Shown here: positions 31,626-46,100 of the stretch, piece by piece
How the letters are laid out: every line of letters starts with the position of its first letter
Position numbering within the stretch: the stretch's first letter is position 1
NCBI RefSeq assembly: GCF_037975245.1
Contig: NC_092572.1
Coordinates: 22,062,489-22,126,488 of the forward strand
Source: Apostichopus japonicus
Taxonomy: Eukaryota > Echinodermata > Holothuroidea > Aspidochirotida > Stichopodidae
Direction of reading: 5' to 3'
DNA length: 64,000 nucleotides
Program-made: the position numbers and the translations under genes
The notes under the pieces: generated by a model
Database searches by the model: none
The model's input: only the letters and a program-made list of their open reading frames with translations
Told to the model about the DNA's origin: nothing

Positions 31626-34600
31626 CATAGTGCTTGAGCTATATATGTATGTAACTATAGTCGTGGGGGAAGTTCGTCTGGAAAGTTTATATAATGTGCA
31701 TGCTAATGCGATTCTAATGCGTTAATTTGGATTTAAGTATTGTGCATGATATCAATATAGGATCAAAATCAATAATGCCAAGCAGCTGAAATCAATCGTT
31801 TTGGATGCTCTCCAAGGCCCTCTTATGCATATTAATTATTTTGAGTATTTTCTTTCTTGTGAAACATTTTAGCAGATATACGAATGGCATTATAACTGGC
31901 GAGTGCGATTAAGTGCAGCGGAATTAAAATGGACAACTGTTAAACCATTCTCAGGAGTTTTTTTTTTATTTTTTTTTTATGTCTCGAGAAATGCTCAAGA
32001 CATGCATTTTGTCCCTAAAGCCCAGCTGAAAGCCTTTCCACAGTCTAAGCTATTAATAGAACATGTTACAGTTTAGAAGTGTTATTCCTCTATACTGTAG
32101 CTTTCCCTTTAACGGTCAAATCCTAGCTACATGTTGTAAGAGCCGCACATGAAATGAAGGTACATGAAAGCTTTAGTAACGAGCACATTCGTGACCAGTA
32201 ATATTATTTACAGTAATCAGGAATGAATGATAGTTTGTGATACCTTGTTGTCAGAGGTCTTCTTTAGTTTGAAAGATTGGAATTCCAACAAATTAACTTA
32301 GCAATCGCAATGTTGTTTCTATCGCATCTTATCGAAAACATTACCTATACATTCGCGTTTACATAAGTTGATTATGCATTTAAAGTTAATGTGGTATTTC
32401 CTCCAAGCGAGTTTTTAATGAGGTCTTCTCTCAGGGTAAAATTGATGCAAATATAATTTACAAACAAATAACTTCTTTAGTCATTTCGGTTCAGGGAAAA
32501 CGATATTTGTACTTTTTCTATTGAAGTTGCAGGTTTCTTCAATACATAAACCCGTTTCGTTGAAGCTATGTATATTATTTTGACTTTAAAATGCAGCTTT
32601 TCCATTTTTTCAAAACATGTAAAAGAGAATTATAAAGGGAAATACGTATATGACATAATATGGCATAATACCAATACCTATATTATACAATCATAATTAA
32701 ATTATGTTTTGTTATATAGGTCTTTGTGTAGAGACGTGTGGTTAGGGTTAAAGCAGCCTTCCCGACTCGGTGAGGTTATCTCATATAGTGATATACTAAA
32801 CAGCAATCCTGATCAGCATTAAATTACAGTTTTATTATTTAGGAAAAAAATATTTTACATCCACTTACATGGATACTGGCATATTGAGTAACGGAAAATA
32901 GACGTACTGTCTGTATTATAATTCAAAAGATCGACATTGATGGAAATCTTGATCTGCTTATAAAAACATAAAGAACGAAAAGTCTCGCTGAAGGCGTCAT
33001 GTTCATCTAGCTATGCTGGTGTTAGTTTGATTTATGATTTCATCTCTCGCGAAACACAACATATCACATCTTGATCATTCAATTCATGCCAAACAGAAAT
33101 CATTTCTTACCGATAAACATGACAACAGCATAATGGCATATTTTTTCTTCCTAAGTCATAAACCAGTAATCAAACGTTATTAACTCTGTATGACTTGTCA
33201 CATACTCCTGTGATTTGAATGACAATATTTTGCCTGAAGCCACAAAAATATATATGTATTACCGTAAGATTACAAAACCACCAAGAAAATGTTTAATTTC
33301 CAACAAAACTGTCGCTTTCTCTCCCCAAAGTGTGTATGCATCGCATTAATACAAGAACCAGAACCTCGGGCCTTTACATATTTGTCATTTGTGCAGACAT
33401 TATTTCAAGAGAGATCTATTTTTGAGCTGAATGGTGATGGCTCTATGCCTTTCCCTGATGGTGCATCTGTTTACTTACTTTATTCAACTTTTCATGTAAA
33501 TCTATACGCGTTTTTTTTTTGCCGTTCCGCGGCAAAGAGAAGCTCTAGTTTTGATTACTATTAATTCAAAACATAAAGGCTGCTTTCATACTGTGAATCA
33601 ATAGCTAGTGAGTCAGTCGTGAGCGAGGTTTTTTGCGAACAATGGGACAGGGATCCTTTGAGATAAATTTGAGATTAAAATAGTGTCAAATTAATTGGAA
33701 AGAAAAGCATATTTCTTACAAAGATCTTCGTGTCTTAAAGTACCTAGTGCGAATCAAGTTCTGTACAATTGGATTATCGTTGCCCGAAAAAATGAAGTAT
33801 CCGTCAAAGCTGTCAGACATATTGTATGTATGCGCTTATAGTTAATATTACAGACCCATCATATTCAAATTACAGATTGATTCTCTGAAGGTCCGAGCCT
33901 TACGTATAGATTTGTCGCGAGAATTGCACACTGTTATATATCTTGATCGATGAGCGAAATCTAGCTATCTGTGTCACTACAGGCGAACGTGGATGATTTG
34001 AGGGATTTATTTATTGATCATTTTCGACGGATTTTTGTTTATTTTTTACTGATGTTGGAGACAGATAGAGAGAGAGAAGTGAATATCTTTATGAAGTTGT
34101 GATTAAATATGGAAATAAATAAATCTGTTTAAATGAGGAACTATTTTACGGTGTTGTGCGTCTGTATGAGATACTTCGGCAGCATACACGCAGTATATAA
34201 TGGCTAAAGTAACATCAGAAAGAGTGAATATATCTTCGTGTTTAATTTACAGTGAACGCGAATGACAGTGCATGATAAACAATTGTGCAAAGCTAGGAAT
34301 TCATCTGAATTGACACTGTACTGTTATCTAGTTAAATAATGTGATCTTTTGAAGACACAATCACTTAATGACGCCGCACCACAGTTATTAATCGTCGAAG
34401 AAATAATGGACAATAACCGGCAAGTTATTTGTGCTATATTTAGCCTGTACCAAAATACTCTAGTCTTGCCAGGGATTTGCCAGTACCATAGGCTATTGAC
34501 ACACTCGGCTTATGTTTTGGGAACTGTAGTTTATTATCCAGTCAATCCACTAAAGAACTTTTGTTTTTAATCAGAGCTGTCAGCTAAGAGGAATGGCTTG

Positions 34601-35165
34601 AAAGTTATACGTGCTGTGACATCGATAAAAAGCGGATAGAGCTACAGGCTTTTTTATGTATTTTGACGAAACGTGTTATGTTGTAAGTGAACGCCTAGGG
34701 AATAACATTCATGTGAACACACGTATTCGGCAGTACTGGATTATGGTTGCTGAAGAGCTTTATTGCTTCGATTTTTATTGATTAACAACGTAATGAATAT
34801 CAAGTAGAATTTTATAACGACATGGTACGGCATATCACACCAGAAGGTTTTTTATGAAGCTAAGGATATACTTAATTCATCAGCTTTGGATGTATATATA
34901 AAGATTACGTTGTGAGTATGTAGTTTACCGGATGTGCGATACTTGTTCTGTGTGCCTGTATTCGATTGGATGAAAAAAGCAGTTCATCAGAGAGTATAGA
35001 ACTAACACAATAACAGCGAGAAACAATAACAGGTATGTATATATGGTTGGAGCAAAGCTGCATGTGTAAACTATTGCTATAGAAGTGTATTAATCACTCA
35101 AGGTTTGAAGGGAGATTTAAGCAGCAAGAAACACCGTAGCTGAAGTAGAAATCAGTACCGATTTA

Positions 35166-35215
35166 ATGGACATGTTTAGGGATACGGTTTATCCATTCAT
35201 ACTCAGCTCTCAATG
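35166..35215 (+). CDS. Weak candidate first coding exon of an unidentified gene
   Basis: ATG at 35166 opens MDMFRDTVYPFILSSQ and runs into a good donor, TG followed by GTAAGTAAAG. An in-frame stop lies upstream at 35118-35120, which suits a 5' exon. No downstream exon could be recognised and the peptide matches nothing I know, so a chance ATG-donor pair is quite possible. Confidence 0.15.
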
Positions 35216-36617
35216 GTAAGTAAAGTATCCTTTGTCAAAAGTAAAGTTGTGTTTTAGCAGTTTGCGTAAAAGTGAAGGTCAAACATCGTTATCGGATCAG
35301 AAGGTCTAAATAATATTGGAAAATTGCATATCAGATCCGTGATAAATATATAAATATTATTTAAAAGCAGGTTACACAATGACCATATTTACTTAGTGCG
35401 GCATTGACTCCACCTCCTACCCACCGCTCCTAGCCACTCTTCTGACCCTCCCCTCCCCTCCCCCTTCCCCTCCCCTCCCCCACCTCATTAAAAGTAACAA
35501 TACCTAGTTTGGGTTCGCTATCTTGTTAGGAAGCTGCAGGTTTGAAAAACGTGTGATGTTGTTTCTCCATGGGATGGAACGTTCAAATGTATTTAACTGA
35601 GCACAAGACTTGTATGATATTGAAACATTAACCAAATGCAATCCTTGAAAGTAAGTAAAAGGAAGGAAATTCAATCATTCGTGGTTTTTGTGACGTCATT
35701 AGTAAGTCACCAGTCTGGTATATGAAGGCAAAGACAAAACACGAAAGTGGAAAATGTGGTAGTTCCAGTTTGGAGAATATCTTTACAAAAAACAGCTATA
35801 TAATACAGGTAAATAATGATTAAGGAAGTCCAAATTAAAATCAGAAATATGCTAGAGTTGTATGGGAATCTGCATGCATTCATACCCGTGTTCATATAGT
35901 TACAAGTATACTGAACCCCGGTGATCTGTTCTCGTACGCGGGTTATATGGAATCTAGTGTAGACACTATAATAGTGCAACATTATCGACTATAATGGCGT
36001 TTATAGTTGAACTATATTCGCACTGGTACATGTACCAAGAGGAAATATACTTGTTCTTGCATACTTATACTGCTGTATTCATACGTCATGTAATTTGTGT
36101 AGTCACCATGTAGGTATAGTCATGATCAATTTACATATAGATATAACAGCAATAGGTTTCTGTTCATGGGACTATGTGAATCATTCCCATTAAGCTGACA
36201 CTATCGAGGCACAGGAGAATTAGCTCAGCTCAATATCTGTACAACGTTTGGTTATCACTGCGTTCCATCATAGTAAAGAAAAAGAAAACTCAAGCATTAC
36301 CTTTTAAATAATAGTACAAACCACCCACGCTGAGTTGTTACATTGTCTCTTTGTATGGATTTGCTCTTACCTTTCTTCGCTTCCTCTTTATTTTTTTCTC
36401 TGTATTTCCTTATCTCTTTACTCTCTCTGTACTTATGTGATTTTGAAATTCTCTTTTATTTGTTAAGGGTCCAGACTCGAAAAGTCTCTACTTACTTCTG
36501 GTTCCTCCACTCCCATTATAGCATATTTTGAACTTTGTTTATTGTTACTTCATCATAATGTGAGTAAATTACTCATTGACTCTGTTACTGTTTATATATA
36601 TAAATGGAAAGTGGAAA

Positions 36618-36643
36618 AATAAACTTGAACTTGAACTTGAACT
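36618..36643 (+). repeat. Possible non-LTR retroelement tail, AATAAA plus CTTGAA repeats
   Basis: AATAAA is directly followed by three CTTGAA units. Short tandem hexamers after an AATAAA-like signal end many CR1/L2-type LINEs and their SINEs in invertebrates. About 280 bp of pyrimidine-rich sequence upstream (36340-36600) could be its 3' part, but no reverse transcriptase sequence is present. Confidence 0.3.
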
Positions 36644-36676
36644 AGTATACATCTTAATGCAGTACTAAAAGAAAGA

Positions 36677-36736
36677 ATGTATATATACATATACATATAT
36701 ACATACACATACACATACACATATACATATACACAC

Positions 36737-36794
<58 letters not shown>
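36677..36794 (+). repeat. TA/CATA/CA microsatellite
   Basis: These are alternating pyrimidine-purine tracts: TACATA and CACATA units at the left, then about 50 bp of TA with one TG interruption. The apparent ORFs on both strands are Ile/Tyr dipeptide artefacts. Confidence 0.95.
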
Positions 36795-36796
<2 letters not shown>

Positions 36797-37710
36797 ATAA
36801 AAATATGTGCAGACGAAATCCTTCATTCACATTCTTCACATACCTTTAAGCCTTCAACCAAGTCTAAAATTTAGTCACGATCTCGACTGAAAACGATAAA
36901 ACTCTGTTTCTGACGTCACAAGATGTCCTTGTCTGTGTTATGTAGAGTAAATCGAACTCCTTGGGTAGTGATATACAGGCCATGATATAGATCCATTTAA
37001 TTTATTACTCAAAAGTAGAATAATCTATAAAAATGTTGAAGAGAATCTAAAATATTGCAAACAGTTATAGCCCCTTCTGGATTAGTACTTGGCAGTGGGT
37101 TGTATCTGTTCTTTTATCAAGTAGTGTGACTTACAGGCTTCTCACTATGCCTTCTCACTATGCCTTGGCAACAAGGACTCATATACAACAATGCTTCCAA
37201 ACAATGAACTATGCCGAAAACCTCTCAAACTATGCACTATTTTATTTTGCCTTTTTGATTAAATGACTGAAAAGTGATACCTATATTATTATGGGTCTTT
37301 TTCACCAGTTGCGGTGTAACTTTGTAGCAAAATGATATGAAAGAATTCAAGAGATTGTCTCGGAATATGAACCATATCAAGCTTAAAGTAACATTCAGCT
37401 GTAGTAGACGACCGAAGTGTATATTATATGTCGTGTCTCCATGTGTATACCACTTGCCTGACGATGAAATGTAAAATTTAAAACAATTTGAATATTTATC
37501 TAAACTATATAGTTCTCAAGTCCGTGGGGACTGCGATTCTACACTAAAGCGCTCAATGTGTTGCCCTTATACATTTGTTTCAATGCAAGAAACCTTTTCA
37601 ACCAAAGTGTTCATCTATATATACTGCCAATACATCACCCTGCTAATATCTTAAAGTCACTTACCTCATGAGCAGGGAGATATATATATCAATGCAAGCA
37701 TTCAATATTT

Positions 37711-38292
37711 CCGGTACCTTATGTATGCCAATCAACTCCCATGTGCATGTTCACTATACCTTCTGTATGCCAATCAACTCCCATGTGCATGTTCACTATA
37801 CCTTCTGTATGCCAATCGACTCACATGTGCATGTTTACTACCGCCTTCTATTTGTCAATCGACTCCATGTGCATGTTCAATACCTTATGTATGCCAATCG
37901 ACTCCCATGTATACATGTTCAATACCTTCTGTTTGCCAATCAACTCCCATGTGCATGTTCACTATACCTTCTGTATGCCAATCGACTCCATGTGCATGTT
38001 TACTACCTTATGTATACCAATCGACTCCCATGTGCATATTCAATACCTTCTGTATACCAATCGACTCCCATGTGCATGTTCAATACCTTCTGTATGCCAA
38101 ACGACTCCCATGTGCATATTCAATACCTTCTGTATACCAATCGACCCCCATGTGCACGTTCACTAACTTCTGTATGCCAATCGACTCCCATGTGCATATT
38201 CAATACCTTCTGTATGCCAATCGACTCCCATGTGCATGTTCAATACCTTTTGTATGCCAAACGACTCCCATGTGCATGTTCAATACCTTCTG
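37711..38292 (+). repeat. 38-42-bp minisatellite, 14 copies
   Basis: The unit is TGCCAATCGACTCCCATGTG followed by CATGTTCAATACCTTCTGTA, with variants (ATCAACTCC, ACCAATCG, CACTATACC). I count 14 units. Length variation of 38 to 42 bp comes from CAATACC versus CACTATACC and from CTCCATG versus CTCCCATG. All three forward frames stay open across large parts, which is why long ORFs are predicted. There is no sign of coding selection. Confidence 0.93.
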
Positions 38293-40945
38293 TGTCATTT
38301 AACATCAGTTATGAGAAGTTTTTACAAAAAGCCTTAGGATTGATAAAATCATATTATTTGGTATTTACTACTGACCGGAAAACATTTACGGACGAGCTTA
38401 AATACACATGTTTAGATTCCATGATATCATGTGTACCACTACCATCTATACACACTAACACCATTATGCCATAAGCTGCGAATTACCAGTAGATATTTGG
38501 TATAACGTGTTCGTGGTGGCACCCATTGCAGACATCTACAAAACATTTAATATGTTATATTATACGAGTGAGTCACTGTAAGGGTGTTAATCTTACCACT
38601 TTTGATATTTTGATATTGCTTTTCGAAACATGCCATAAACAGTATTTATATGCATTTTGTAAATGATGTTTCACACCATTTTCATGACTCATAAAATGTC
38701 TAAGTACGCCTATAATATTTACGCTTGAATTAACAGTCCCCCACTACGCGTGCATATGCGCAATGGTCTTGTAAATGTAATAAAGCTCCATAGAAACACA
38801 CAAAAAGCCAGAGAGTTTAGTCTTATTACAAGTATCTTTTGCCTTTTTGACCTAGTTACTTAACAGATATTGAGTTTTATAAAACGTATAACTATTAAAA
38901 TCGGCATTTTTTGGGACTATTTTTCTGGCTAATTGAAATGCGGCAGAGTGTGACTCAGACATTGGTTATGCATTAAGTATTTAGATCAGTCACTTAACAC
39001 CCTTAGCGTGCTCAATTATCAGGGATTATATCACATTAAAGAATCATCTACAGTGGATGTATATATGAAGGGTTCGTCTCGATTAATAAATCCGCCTTAA
39101 GAACCTGTTATGACACTTTATTTCAATGAACTGGTAGACGTACATGTGACACATATATCACGGAATGGATTGACTGGGGATTGTGACGTGTTTACTACAG
39201 AATGCAAGCATTGGCAATGCTTTCAAATAATTGGGGTTTTGCAATGTGTTTATCATAAGATAGCGTAGTCATTATTCAGTATGTATTATTCAGTAAACTT
39301 CAGATTTACTCGTGTGGGACATCACCTCTTCTTTGAAACATTAAAATCTATAGAATGAAACATAGCCAATGAGGCCGAACAAAAACTTTTTCCAGCTTAT
39401 TTTGAAGATAATCGTTTGATTTATTTATTGATTTATTTATTTGAAGATGGGAATATAATTCGCGGAATATTTGATGTAAGTACAAATCTCCCTCTCAGAA
39501 TCCCCTTTGTAATACTTCCCTAACTTTCAGTATTTGTTTTGTTGAGGATAAACTAATTGTAAACTCAAATACCTTGACTTGTTCCATAGTTAGCAATAAC
39601 TCACGGTGTGCCCTCCTGGGCAAGACTTAATTGATATATTTAACTCGACATTTGTGTCTAAGTTTTCTATTCGGTTACTGTTTTTGGCCTCTTGTGTCTT
39701 AAGGCAAGAGTTATCCAATTAAACACTTGACTTCAAAACCACTTTCTCTCCAATCTTAAGTCAACTTTCCATTAGCTACGGTGTATTGAGTACCATAAAA
39801 GGGTGTCCTATTTCAGAGACGAAAGTAAAATAATTCTGTTTACTTCGATCGACTTATCAAATTTTTAAGACCTATAGAATACTTTTGACCTGTCCTATAT
39901 ATTTTTTCATTCACTTTAATCACGTGAGCTGCCTTTTTCTGTTAATGTATCACGTGATTTAACCTAGCCATCGATCGCGTCCAATATCAATAATCTTCAA
40001 ACACCTTATTCCCAACTGCCTTTGCATATAGCAGCATAGTTTGGCACTTTAAATTGTTTCATTTGGCGTTCGATGGTTTCGAGTTGCTAACGATATTCAT
40101 GGACGGTTCTCGACTGCAGGGATCTAGGTCAGCCAAGCTGAACTATTACGCCATTTTAAGTAGAGGAAATCCTTAACAACACATACCTGTTTACCCAAGT
40201 TCAAGAGGTTTCATGACAATTGAAAAGGTTAACGCATGCAAGCCTTTTTGATGTATCATTGCTGTCGAAGAAACTGAAACACTCGATTTCAATTGTCTGT
40301 TGGGTGGATTTGGGAGGATAAGGCAGAAAATTAGGGCGAAATCTGCGTCATGCGCGTCAATGCGTGAATGGTCTATTTTATGAAAAGGCTTGGAACTTGA
40401 AGTGACAAAACCCTCAAACCAAACAGTTGGGAAATTCATACGCATGTTCATGGTAGCCAATGTGGCATTGAGATACTAGTGCTACTGTTGAGCATTCACT
40501 TGATGGTTGTCGACTGCTGCATGGATGTAGTAAACTGTAGCTATACATGTGACAAGAATTCACTTAACGAAGATGAAACTCTTTGTCCACATTTGTTATC
40601 TTGATCGTCGGTAGCGAGTCTGTCATATGCTGCGTATCTACGATGTCATTTGAATTGTGGTATTAGCAATATACTCTAAATGAAAGGGTTCAACTCAATC
40701 AGTTTATTACTAATCAAGTTCGTTTGAAAATAAAGCACTTCTCGTTTAGCAATGTATTTATACTTAAAGTCTCACGTAAAACCATTAAAGGGGAAGTTAT
40801 ATTGTCATTCCCGTATACATAATGTCATATTGCACCTGGCAACATTTCCAACCAATACATGCTATATCTGTCTTTACACACGGACGGAATTTATTGACAA
40901 AAAGAAACTACCGTGAACTCTTGATTAAACGCTTTCTATGTATCT
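38293..40945. other. No supportable gene
   Basis: This is AT-rich sequence with one 89-codon minus ORF (40191-40460) of no recognisable family. No tandem repeat or paired transposon ends were found. Confidence 0.5.
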
Positions 40946-41045
40946 TACATAGGGTCAGTTTACATATGGTCAGCTTACATATGGTCAGTTTACATATGGT
41001 CAGCTTATGGTCAGACATATGGCCAGCTTACATATGGTCAGTTTC
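40946..41045 (+). repeat. Small 15-bp CATATGGTCAG array
   Basis: It holds about six units of TTACATATGGTCAGT or TTACATATGGTCAGC, one of them shortened. The unit shares TTACATATGGTC with the much larger array at 46976-47795, about 6 kb away. Confidence 0.88.
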
Positions 41046-42760
41046 ATTCTACAGGTTTTATTTTGATTGCATGTCCTGTATATTCAATGTTAGAGAGTGT
41101 CATTAAAATGCTTACAACTTTTCAAATGGTAAAATGTGAAAAAATTATCAGTTTTTCTATCAGTTTCATGATTAATACAAGATTAAATTGGTGTACTACA
41201 CTAAAACAAATAACGATGATATGTCGCACCAGGTCGGTGTAATCAACGCACTCATTAAACTTTCAAGTTACAATGCGTCTAACATATATAGAGTTACATA
41301 AGATCCAATGGGAATGTCTAAAACGCATTTGCACTGGCGAAGAAAACCACGAAACTCACGTTCTTTATATAGTTTATAACATTCTTGAAACTGGGAACGG
41401 AAAGAACGATTTGTTTGCTGAAAGACAGACATTTCGTGACTTTATTGGGCTAATTTAGACAACCAAATTTCTTTGATTTATTCTACGGTTGATGTTTTCA
41501 CACTTACATTGAAAATAGAAGATGTCGTAGGTATATGCGTACTTATAAAACTTGATCCAAAGCATGCGAAAAGAAGTGAAACTACAGCGAAACTTGTTCC
41601 GCTGGTTTTGTTCAACTGAATTATATATTTAGTACTTTAAGTGGTTCTTTGCGTTTTGTCTGTAGCTCATTTACATGAAAATGACCATGTATTAAATATG
41701 ACTCCAGTTGATTAAACTAAGACTGGATGTGTCCAGTAATTGAAGGTTAAGAAGGGAGTCATTATAATTCCGTTAATAAGTCAGACACTATTCATATAAA
41801 TATATTAATCACACGTAAAACATTCCTTCCAAAACTTTTAACCTCTTCATTGTTTACTTCATTAATTTCAAATAAATGCAGCTCAGTATCAAAGGTTGCA
41901 CCTAATAATTTATCAGAATCAGATCAAAAAGCCGGTTTCAACTTATCAGAGTAAACTTTAAAAAGAACGGTTAAATTTGTCGTAATGTTAACATTAATGT
42001 CATGCATGATATGAAGCAAGTAGCTGCACTCAACACTGACATACACCAGTCCAAAGTACAGATATATCATGGCAGTTCCCGCGTGTACTCTGGTATTGAG
42101 ATTCTGATTATTTGTGATAGAACGCCACTTAAAGTGGCTGAAGTAATGACGTCAGCGATTTATCCGGTCGTGAAAAGATTGCGCAATCATCTTCCTATAT
42201 GCTTAATGTGTACTAAATAACGAAGCAAACACATAGTGACATATAGGAACAAACACACTGAAGATATGCAAGCTAAGCGCCATGTCGATCGCGTGCAGAA
42301 AGACAGGAGAGAATGGCATGTTACGACACACCATATTGAAATCAGCTATGTTAGAATGGGATGGGGGGGGGGGGGGCGATAATCCAATGACCCCCGAAAT
42401 ACCAAAGAATAGCACGTAAAATGATATAACCCTAACCTCATTTCAGGCAACAATCGTTTTCCTTACATTCGAGATATGGCATGATGAAATGTTCTTGTTG
42501 GTAACGAATGACCCCCTAGTGAAAATTCGCTTTGCAGTTGTGGTCCTGTATTTACATCTTAATTATATTAGAACAACTTCACAAAACTGCGACGGTGTAA
42601 TAACAACGCTCAAGTATTAAAAAAAAAAAAGAGATATAATACCAACATTGCTTTTTGACGAAGAATCATTGTCAAAGTATAGACAATGTGGTAAATGTTT
42701 AGTGTTATAGCTTAGCAACTTGAAATGACCTGACTTCGGTCCAGGAAAAGAGTAATTCGG

Positions 42761-43162
42761 TGCCGGTGTGACAGTACAGAGTGTCCCCCTGTAGAAAGTG
42801 TTCGGGGTCACTGTGTATCAGCACACTTAGTCCGGCCGGACATTATCTGCTGAAAATTGTGTCCTCACCTCACATCAAATATAGTCCGGCCGAACGAATT
42901 GTCCTGGTACAAAGTGTCCGCAAATACTTCATAGTATATTTTGTACCGCATAAAAACAAAATATACGACCGACCAATAATGTCCCCCTTCGTTTAACCAT
43001 AGCATATACTGTCCGGGGAGACAGTCTGTACCAACTGGCCTTGTACAATAGGTCCGGGGAGACCAAATGTACCCGGTAAATCCCGTATAAATTGTTTTAG
43101 GGGGACTAGGGCAGTATGTACTGAATATGGGATATGCGACAGTTAGTACTGCTACACCGGCA
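42761..43162. mobile_element. Inverted-repeat element, 402 bp, GTCCGG-rich
   Basis: The ends TGCCGGTGTGACAGTAC and TGCCGGTGTAGCAGTAC (reverse complement of 43146-43162) match at 15 of 17. The interior repeats GTCCGGCCG twice and GTCCGGGGAGAC twice, with TGGTACAAA/TGTACC motifs. Flanks (TAATTCGG and TATTTATT) show no clear target duplication, so superfamily is unassigned. It has no ORF of note. Confidence 0.6.
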
Positions 43163-46100
43163 TATTTATTGTTACATTTGTCATAAAGTTCTGGTGAATA
43201 CGTAGCGTATATTGTACCTTACTAATTGTGACTATTACCGTACTACAGTATTCCTGCTGTCAATGTTGACTTCAACTGACTGTTTCAAACACTTGAGAAA
43301 AAATGTATCCCACAGATGAAAGCAGTAACAGTACAGTCAATGATCAGAGATTAAATAAGGTTATAATTAGTCTGGATATTAATTAGTCTGCATCGTACAT
43401 AATTCAGTCTAAAACTATTTCCCTTTCACAGTTCAGTTATCAATCGGTTAATCGTGTGACAAAATAGATGAATAATAACCGAAATACATAAGATACGTTA
43501 TAATTTTAAAGATTAACATGCCTTGTAGCAATAAATGTACCACGCTTTAATTTGCAATCCAAATAAAATGAATAAGTTTTTTTTTAATCGAATTATATTG
43601 CATAAATGTTTTTTTTTATGGCATTATATTTACTCAGTTCAAACTGTACATATAATACTGAGGTTTATTTGACACTGTATATGCGTACTAGAGGCAAGGA
43701 CATGAAGATCCACTTTTCTTAAATGAAATTTACATGCAGGCGTGGCAAAATCGAATGTTTGCTGTAACTACTCCTTCACGTTGTCGAGACATTCAGTCTG
43801 CCTTCAGGTTGTATTTCTAGTGGGATAAACTCCTTATTGGATGTCCTGTGAAATAGAATTTGAGAGATTTTCTGCTTGGTATCATTTCACTCGAATTGCC
43901 GCGTACAAATCAATGATGAGAATGAACGTATGAGTAATATCGACCAATCAGATATGAAAAGACGACCGGTCGATGTAAACAACAAATTGCATATAGTGAT
44001 ATGAAGATAGCAGCACTGCAGTAGTATACAGCGACTTGCCACATGCTGCTTGTTTCATTGACTCTTCGATGATTATTGGTATCGTGCAAGGGTATATAGG
44101 CTAAACAGTTCTCAAAATAGGAACAAGCAGCGCATTGCCATCTTAAATCTCATATATTTTATAGGTATACTTTTAAATCTGAGCTAATTTGATTTAGCCA
44201 CTGGTAGCAATAATCTTAGCGAAGGTGTAAGGCACAACCGACAGAGGTGATTCCAAAACAGTTCAAACTTGAGGCAAAGAATTAAATTGAAAAATTAGAG
44301 AATTGCTAGAAAATTAATTCTGACGAAACCTGCTGGTAAATCTATAAGTGACAAAACGGATTTTTAGGATTCACGCGTATGTCGCAGTACCTGTAAATGC
44401 AATCGTTGTAAGTGAAACCAAAATAAAAAGCTGCCTGCATGGGTGGTCTTTCCAGTTTATAAGGTACATAAACAGACATGTATGTCAGTGTAACATACCG
44501 AAGGACGAGCAATGGTGTAGGCAAAGAGAGGGACAGTGGGGCCATGGCCCCGGCAACCTCCCATCGTCAGTCGTAGGGAAATGGTCCAATCGCGGGGGAT
44601 GTTTTACATTCACTATACCACCCTTAGGGGTGTGCATTCCCACCCCAACCCCCCCCCCCCCACCCCTCTCCAAACCCTCTCACGCAAGGTCAAGAGTATT
44701 TATAAACAAAACGTTGCAATTAGAGCTAATACTAGACCTAACTTGTAGTCTAACTATGCTTCATTAGTTCATTAGACGTCTAAAAGTTTTTTTTTTGGGG
44801 GGGGGGGGGAACACTTCCATACATGGGAGTCGGCTTCACTTACCCCGGCCCACCCCCTCTTTCATAACAGCCTTACGTCATGCACCTTTGGCCCTTGCAC
44901 TAAGGTTCATCATGCCCCAACCTAACTTAGTCGGGGAAAAAACCGAGTTTATCCTCCTAGTAAGGACAGTTGTTGTTGTTAGTGCTTCGATCTACACCTT
45001 GTTTGATTTCAACGTTTGTCTTAGATAAACGTCACTTTTGACGCTGGGGGCGGGGGGGGGGGCAGGTATTTTGCGATAGTCGATATTTGGAAAAATTCTT
45101 TGAAGGATTGAGGGATAACTTCACGTAAACTATAATCAGGCGACCCGTTTGTTGCAAAATTCATAATTTAATATAGGCCTATATCTACATCCACATTGCT
45201 TTAGATGGGAGCGGGGTGGGAGGTCATTGACATTTTGGGGGAGGGGGGGGGGTGATTGGTAGGACTGGAGATATTTGCAAGATGTGTACTAGAATAAATA
45301 CATGACACAATTAACATAACATTTGTCAGTGCTCACCCTATCATTCCACGTTTTCACATTTAACGTACCACTCTATGCTCGAGAAAGCTGAAAAGTAACA
45401 AAATCTCTGTTGAAATCAATTGCGTCATCGTTTACTCTTGAAGAATGGCGAGAGTTCCCGTAACTGTCGGCCATTATATATTGGTTGTGAAACACGAGCT
45501 ATGTGTGAGTGTAAGTTATATGGAGAGGCACTTGTACGATAGTGTTTGACGGTATTAACCCCATCCTACTTATCCTACGTGGTATATACTAAAACAGATA
45601 TCGAATACATTAACTTACAAAATGTTACGTCGTAAAAAAGAATATATCTATCGATATTACTCTTAAGAGAAGAAGTTTGGTTACAATACAAACAAGCTGC
45701 GCTTACAAGTCAGATCAGCAGGCTACAGCTTGCGGCTCTGTGGAGATAGACACGTCAACCTTTGTCGACCAGTCTCGAGAGACCTCGTGACATTACAGCC
45801 TACCCAACGTCAAAGAGATGTGAATAAATACATACTATTTCAAAATTCTTTCTTTCAGATTATCATATTTAGGGTGAAGTGAAAGATCGCCGCAAGAGTT
45901 TGCATATCATCTAAACAAAATGATAATAAAGAAAAAACAGCAAATGACGAAGATAAACAAAAACCTCAAGAGAACTATTTCAATGAAGTTTCAAAATGAT
46001 GAAATATGTCAGCGAGATTGTACCTCGGTTTCCTTGTAGCTTAAAGCTAAATTATCCAGGTAATATTTGGTAGATAAACGACTCTACTATCGGCTGTAAA

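Larger units (their letters stand above)
26768..36617. other. About 10 kb with no supportable gene
   Basis: Contents seen: a C-run at 27361-27378, a short TA tract at 28920-28930, T- and G-runs, a TATA-like ACTATATAAACGG near 29480 without a following gene, the hAT-like fragment at 31546, a C-rich tract at 35440-35480 and the weak exon candidate at 35166. The 94-codon minus ORF 27386-27670 has no recognised motif. It could be intergenic or a long intron. Confidence 0.5.

Noticed and set aside
37711-38292. CRISPR-like array
   Set aside because: The whole unit is repeated without unique spacers, and the genome is eukaryotic.
37668-38474. 268-codon plus-strand ORF rich in Cys/His/Pro
   Set aside because: It is a read-through of a 38-42-bp minisatellite. 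All three forward frames are long and open, unit length is not a fixed multiple of 3, and there is no conserved domain.
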